Shown here one piece after another: positions 60,537 to 64,000 of a stretch of 64,000 nucleotides of DNA; positions within the stretch are counted from its first letter, which is position 1; each line of letters begins with the position of its first letter. The translations under genes and the position numbers were made by a program. Below the pieces are notes generated by a model that did not search any database, was not told the origin of the DNA, and saw only the letters and a list, made by a program, of their open reading frames with translations. Source of the stretch: Henckelia pumila (lineage: Eukaryota; Streptophyta; Magnoliopsida; Lamiales; Gesneriaceae); contig NC_133120.1 in assembly GCF_033568475.1 (NCBI RefSeq), positions 81,134,151 through 81,198,150 on the forward strand, written 5' to 3'.

Positions 60537-63217
60537 TGAAACGACCCTAACTCTCTAATAAATAAATATGCGGAAATTTTTTTTTTTTTTATACTACTAA
60601 ATAAATATAAGTACATATATGCCCATACATATATGCACCAAATAAAAATACTAAAAATAAATTCATGACTAAATAAATAAACAATTTGAATACTTAAATA
60701 AAATGCATTCTTAAAAATAATTAAACAACTGAGTCAACCCTAGAATTAAAAATATACTGCATAAATAAAATAAATAAAAATGTGCATGCACTAAAATATT
60801 TAATAAAATATTTCAAACACCTCAACCCAAATAAAATAATAAAATGTATCATAAGACATCAGCACGGTGACTCAGAAGCTGTCACGGTCACGGGGCTACT
60901 GCAGCGCTGCTCATACATCCTCACCACCGGTAGGAGTAACCTGCTCCTCTATGTACTCACCTGCACCATATCAGTGTAGTGAGCCTAGAGGCCCAACATG
61001 CATACTAACAAGGGTTTAAAATAATTTAAATCACTTTAATACTAATACATACATATACATGAATGAGCATGCTTAAAAATTTACATAACATAACTAACAT
61101 AAATAAACATACATAACATACATAATATCATACATACATAAGTTGTTGAGCATTTATTTTCTGAACATCGAATGGTCCTATCCGTAAGTGTGACCCATAG
61201 TACGACTGATCAGTCTAAGAAACCATCGTACGAGGCTGGTGGCGAACCACCCATACATAAATGGCAGAAAACTGCCCATACATAAATGGCAGAAACTGCC
61301 CATACATAAATGGCCACACTACTTCAATTTCCACCTAAAATATTTTATTTGCTCAACCATAGGAATTAAATCATAGCATAAAAATTGATTTCATGAATGC
61401 ATGTACTTAAATAAATTGTGTGTCCTTCATATATATTTAATTTAATTTTTCTTACTAACATATAAATATTAAAATAACTTAAATGCATAAAAATAATTAA
61501 ATATATAATCAGGACACATGCAATTTTCTCATGGTTTGATACAGCTGCTGGCCCTAGACATGCAAGCCCATTAACTTAAGACTTGGCCCAATGAATCAAC
61601 CAAAGCCCATTAAGACTAAATTAGGCCCAATAACACTGTCCCTGGCCCACTGGGCCCTAAAGTCCAATAACAGGCCCAATAACTTTCATGGGCTCCCAAG
61701 CCCATAAAAATTTCTGGCCAATTTAAAAATTTAAATAAAAATTATTAAAGCCCAAAAATAAACAAAATAACCCAAAATAATTTAATGGACCCTAAATAAA
61801 TTAAATGGTACTAATTAAATTTTTGGGAATTTAATTAGTCCATTTAATTCCTAATTAACTTAAAAACTTAAAAATAAAAATACCCGAGCCCAATTAAAAT
61901 AACCCGGACCCGGACCCACTTAACTTAACCCATATTATTTTAGACCCGACCCGGACCACTTGACCCGACCCGGACCCACCATAAACCCTAGAACCCGAAA
62001 CCCTAACTATCCTACTCCTCTCGGCCGCCGAAGCTTGAGCAGCAGGCCTTCCCGGCCTGCTGCAGCCCAGCTCCGGCCGCCGTGGCCGGAGCCCCGCCGG
62101 CAGGACCTCCCCAGGGTCCTGCCGGTTCGAACCACTCCCTGGTCCGAACCCCATGCTGCCCCCCACGTTGAACCCGATGCTTCCAAACCTAAACCCTAAA
62201 CTGCTACACGGCCGAACACATTGCTGAACAAGGTGACCACCTGGGCTCGTTTGGCTCGAACCACTCGAGCCACTCGAGCCCAGACCACGTTCCCACACCC
62301 CCGGAGGCCTAGCCATCAGCCGAACCATGCATGGAGAGAAAGAAATCGTGAGCATGCCATAAAATTCGAAGCACAAGGCACCAACAACAAAAAGAATCAA
62401 TTTTCTGAAAATAGCTTAAAGGAATTTCGATGTCTACTATAATCCATATAATATATACTGATATTGTTCGAAAATAGGAAAGAATTCATGCCTTTCACCG
62501 TAGATGACGAGAAAACACGAGCGTGGGACGGTTCCGGGACGACGGGCGACGACAAACCGACCAAGAACTTGAAAGAATCGGCTATGGAACCCCTTGGATG
62601 TGGCTATCTGATGAAGAAGAGGAAGACAAGGGATGGGGGTGACGGCTAATGCTAAGAGGGAAAGAGTGATCGGCTAGAATAGGGTTTTAGGTAGAATAGG
62701 TTTTATTTTTAGGTTAATTAGAATATAGGTTAAATAATTAAATAAAAAGGTTTTAAATAATTAATATACAACTTAAACTCTTAATTGAACATTTAAAAAT
62801 CTGATAACATAAATAAAAATCTCGAAATAATAATTTAGGGAAATTTTAAAAATACTAACAAGTCAATATTTTGACTAATTTTGGATAAAAAAGACCCCTA
62901 CAATTAAATAAAATTAAATACCTAAAATTTTGAGATAATAAAAACTCAAAATAATAATTTAAGGCTCTAAAAAGGCTCATAAAATAATTTGGCTAGAAAG
63001 TTGTCATCTCGTCCGTCCACGGTCCCGTCTACGCGATTAAATAATAAAAATACTAAAAATCATAAAAATCACTAATTATGGGTTAAATGCTTAAAAATAA
63101 CTTAAATCATGCATAAATAATTCACATAATTATTTAACCCATAAATCATAAATTTAAATAATTAAATATCCTAATTATGCAGGCGGATTTATGTAATTAA
63201 AAATACCGGGTGTTACA
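60537..63217 (-). repeat. 5' LTR of young Tekay-like element
   Basis: Nearly identical to 53380-56061, with the GC triple hairpin at 62039-62125, and followed by the target duplicate GTATC. Confidence 0.95.
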
Positions 63218-63337
63218 GTATCAGAGCCTCAAGATTAAGATCTTGGGGCGTAAAAGTGATTGGGTGGTTCAGTCTTCTACTCTACAGTTGAATCCCGGTG
63301 ATCTCTACTTTGTTCTTTGTGAATTCGTTTGAGAAGG

Positions 63338-64000
63338 ATGTCTTCGAATCAAGGGCATTCTTTAGCAATGCCAACATCAAGGTTTGAGGTGGAGAAATTT
63401 GATGGGAAGAATGATTTTAATATGTGGAGGGAGAAGATGTTGGCTCACCTTGGCAATCTAGGTCTAGATGATGCTATACTGGGTGAAACCAAGATTCCAG
63501 ACACCAAAGAAAACAAGGCAGAAATTCTGAAGAAAGCAAGGAACACAATCATTCTTAGTTTAAGTGATCAAATTCTAAGAAAGGTTGTAAGAGAGAAAAG
63601 TGCCGCTGATATGTGGCTGAAACTTGAACAACTATACATGACAAAGGCACTGCCCAATCGGATATATCTAAAACAAAAATTCTACAGCTACAAGATGGAT
63701 GAAAGTAAGACCATAGATGAAAACATTGATGAGTTTACTAAGCTGCTTTCAGATCTTGAGAACATGGATGTACAGATTGATGAAGAAGATCAAGCGATCT
63801 TCTTGTTGAATTCTCTGCCAAAAGCCTATGATCAACTAAGAGATACATTGAAGTATGGCAGGGAAACACTCACACTTGAAGAAGTGACAGGGGCATCATA
63901 TTCTAAAGAATTGGATTTGAGAGCAAATGGTAGACTCCAAAAGCCTACTGGTGAAGGTCTAAATGTGAGAGGGAGATCAGTTGAGAGGAAAGACTTGAAT
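63338..64000 (+). CDS. copia gag, N-terminal part, runs off the window
   Basis: Starts MSSNQGHSLAMPTSRFEVEKFDGKNDFNMWREKM, the usual N terminus of plant Ty1/copia gag, and contains MWLKLEQLYMTKALPNRIYLKQKFYSYKMDE, FLLNSLPKAYDQLRDTL and LTLEEVTGASYSKELDLR (UBN2-type gag). It is open for all 221 codons visible. The zinc knuckle and pol should lie beyond 64000. Transcription from its own LTR is separated from it by the 9.8-kb gypsy insertion. Confidence 0.92.
   Translation, partial: MSSNQGHSLAMPTSRFEVEKFDGKNDFNMWREKMLAHLGNLGLDDAILGETKIPDTKENKAEILKKARNTIILSLSDQILRKVVREKSAADMWLKLEQLYMTKALPNRIYLKQKFYSYKMDESKTIDENIDEFTKLLSDLENMDVQIDEEDQAIFLLNSLPKAYDQLRDTLKYGRETLTLEEVTGASYSKELDLRANGRLQKPTGEGLNVRGRSVERKDLN

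Larger units (their letters stand above)
53380..63217 (-). mobile_element. Young Tekay/Del-like Ty3/gypsy element, 9.8 kb, near-identical LTRs
   Basis: LTRs 53380-56061 and 60537-63217 (2682 and 2681 bp) differ by only a few changes by eye, including one base in a T run and a G/A change (55240 versus 62400 region). It has a primer-binding site at 60523-60534, gag, a gag-pol intron, pol, and a polypurine tract at about 56063-56080. A perfect GTATC target duplication (53375-53379 and 63218-63222) flanks it. No stop interrupts gag or pol, but integrase carries a large in-frame deletion. Confidence 0.95.
52760..64000 (+). mobile_element. Second Ty1/copia element, split by a Tekay-like insertion, 3' end outside window
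   Basis: An LTR-like sequence (start not defined, about 52760) ends ATAACA at 53370. Two bases later the primer-binding site TGGTATC is cut at 53379 by the gypsy element and resumes as AGAGCC after the duplicated GTATC at 63218-63222. gag begins at 63338 and is open to the window end. Confidence 0.8.

Overview
The window is nuclear DNA of a flowering plant, most likely a eudicot. It holds intron-containing plant genes (chlorophyllide a oxygenase, a BTB/POZ gene, a Golgi nucleotide-sugar transporter) among nested LTR retrotransposons, a gene-capturing CACTA transposon, several MITEs and a SINE. There are no bacterial operons, rRNA genes or CRISPR arrays. I cannot name the species from sequence alone.

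Layout: (1) 1-8966 is retrotransposon debris. It holds the 3' part of an internally deleted Tekay/Del-like Ty3/gypsy element (to 3367) inserted in the gag of an older Athila-like element on the minus strand (3368 to about 6480), followed by an isolated LTR of another gypsy family (to 8966). (2) 9060-33247 is bounded by CACTA-type ends and subterminal repeats. Inside its left part are decayed fragments of host genes (GAPDH, SGT1, and a possible CUE-domain gene). Its right part is filled by a Ty1/copia element (14957-32511), which itself contains a chimeric Ty3/gypsy unit (19416-28631). This is a three-level nest. (3) 33248-38940 is AT-rich intergenic DNA with well delimited MITEs. (4) 38941-52113 is a gene island: CAO (+), a small zinc-ribbon gene (-), a BTB/POZ gene (-) and a UDP-galactose/GONST5-type transporter (+), separated by a Mutator-type MITE, a hAT-type MITE and a SINE with clear target-site duplications. 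(5) 52114-64000 is a second copia element (LTR end before 53370, gag from 63338 past the window edge). Its primer-binding site was split by a young 9.8-kb Tekay-like element (53380-63217) with a perfect GTATC duplication.

Four host genes look real. CAO (537 aa), the BTB gene (327 aa) and the transporter (334 aa) each join into one open frame across introns with canonical splice sites. The zinc-ribbon gene is intact as a 98-aa ORF but seems to have lost its C-terminal ribbon by frameshift.

The most interesting signals are in the Tekay-like family. (a) gag and pol lie in different frames but are separated by an apparent spliceosomal intron (203 and 194 nt in two diverged copies) whose removal fuses them in frame. 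This suggests a splicing switch between Gag and Gag-Pol. (b) The LTRs carry two sets of tandem hairpins whose stems are kept although the stem or loop sequence changes between copies, some with TTCG loops. (c) A second donor/acceptor pair is conserved within the LTR. The young copy also has an in-frame integrase deletion that removes the third catalytic acidic residue.
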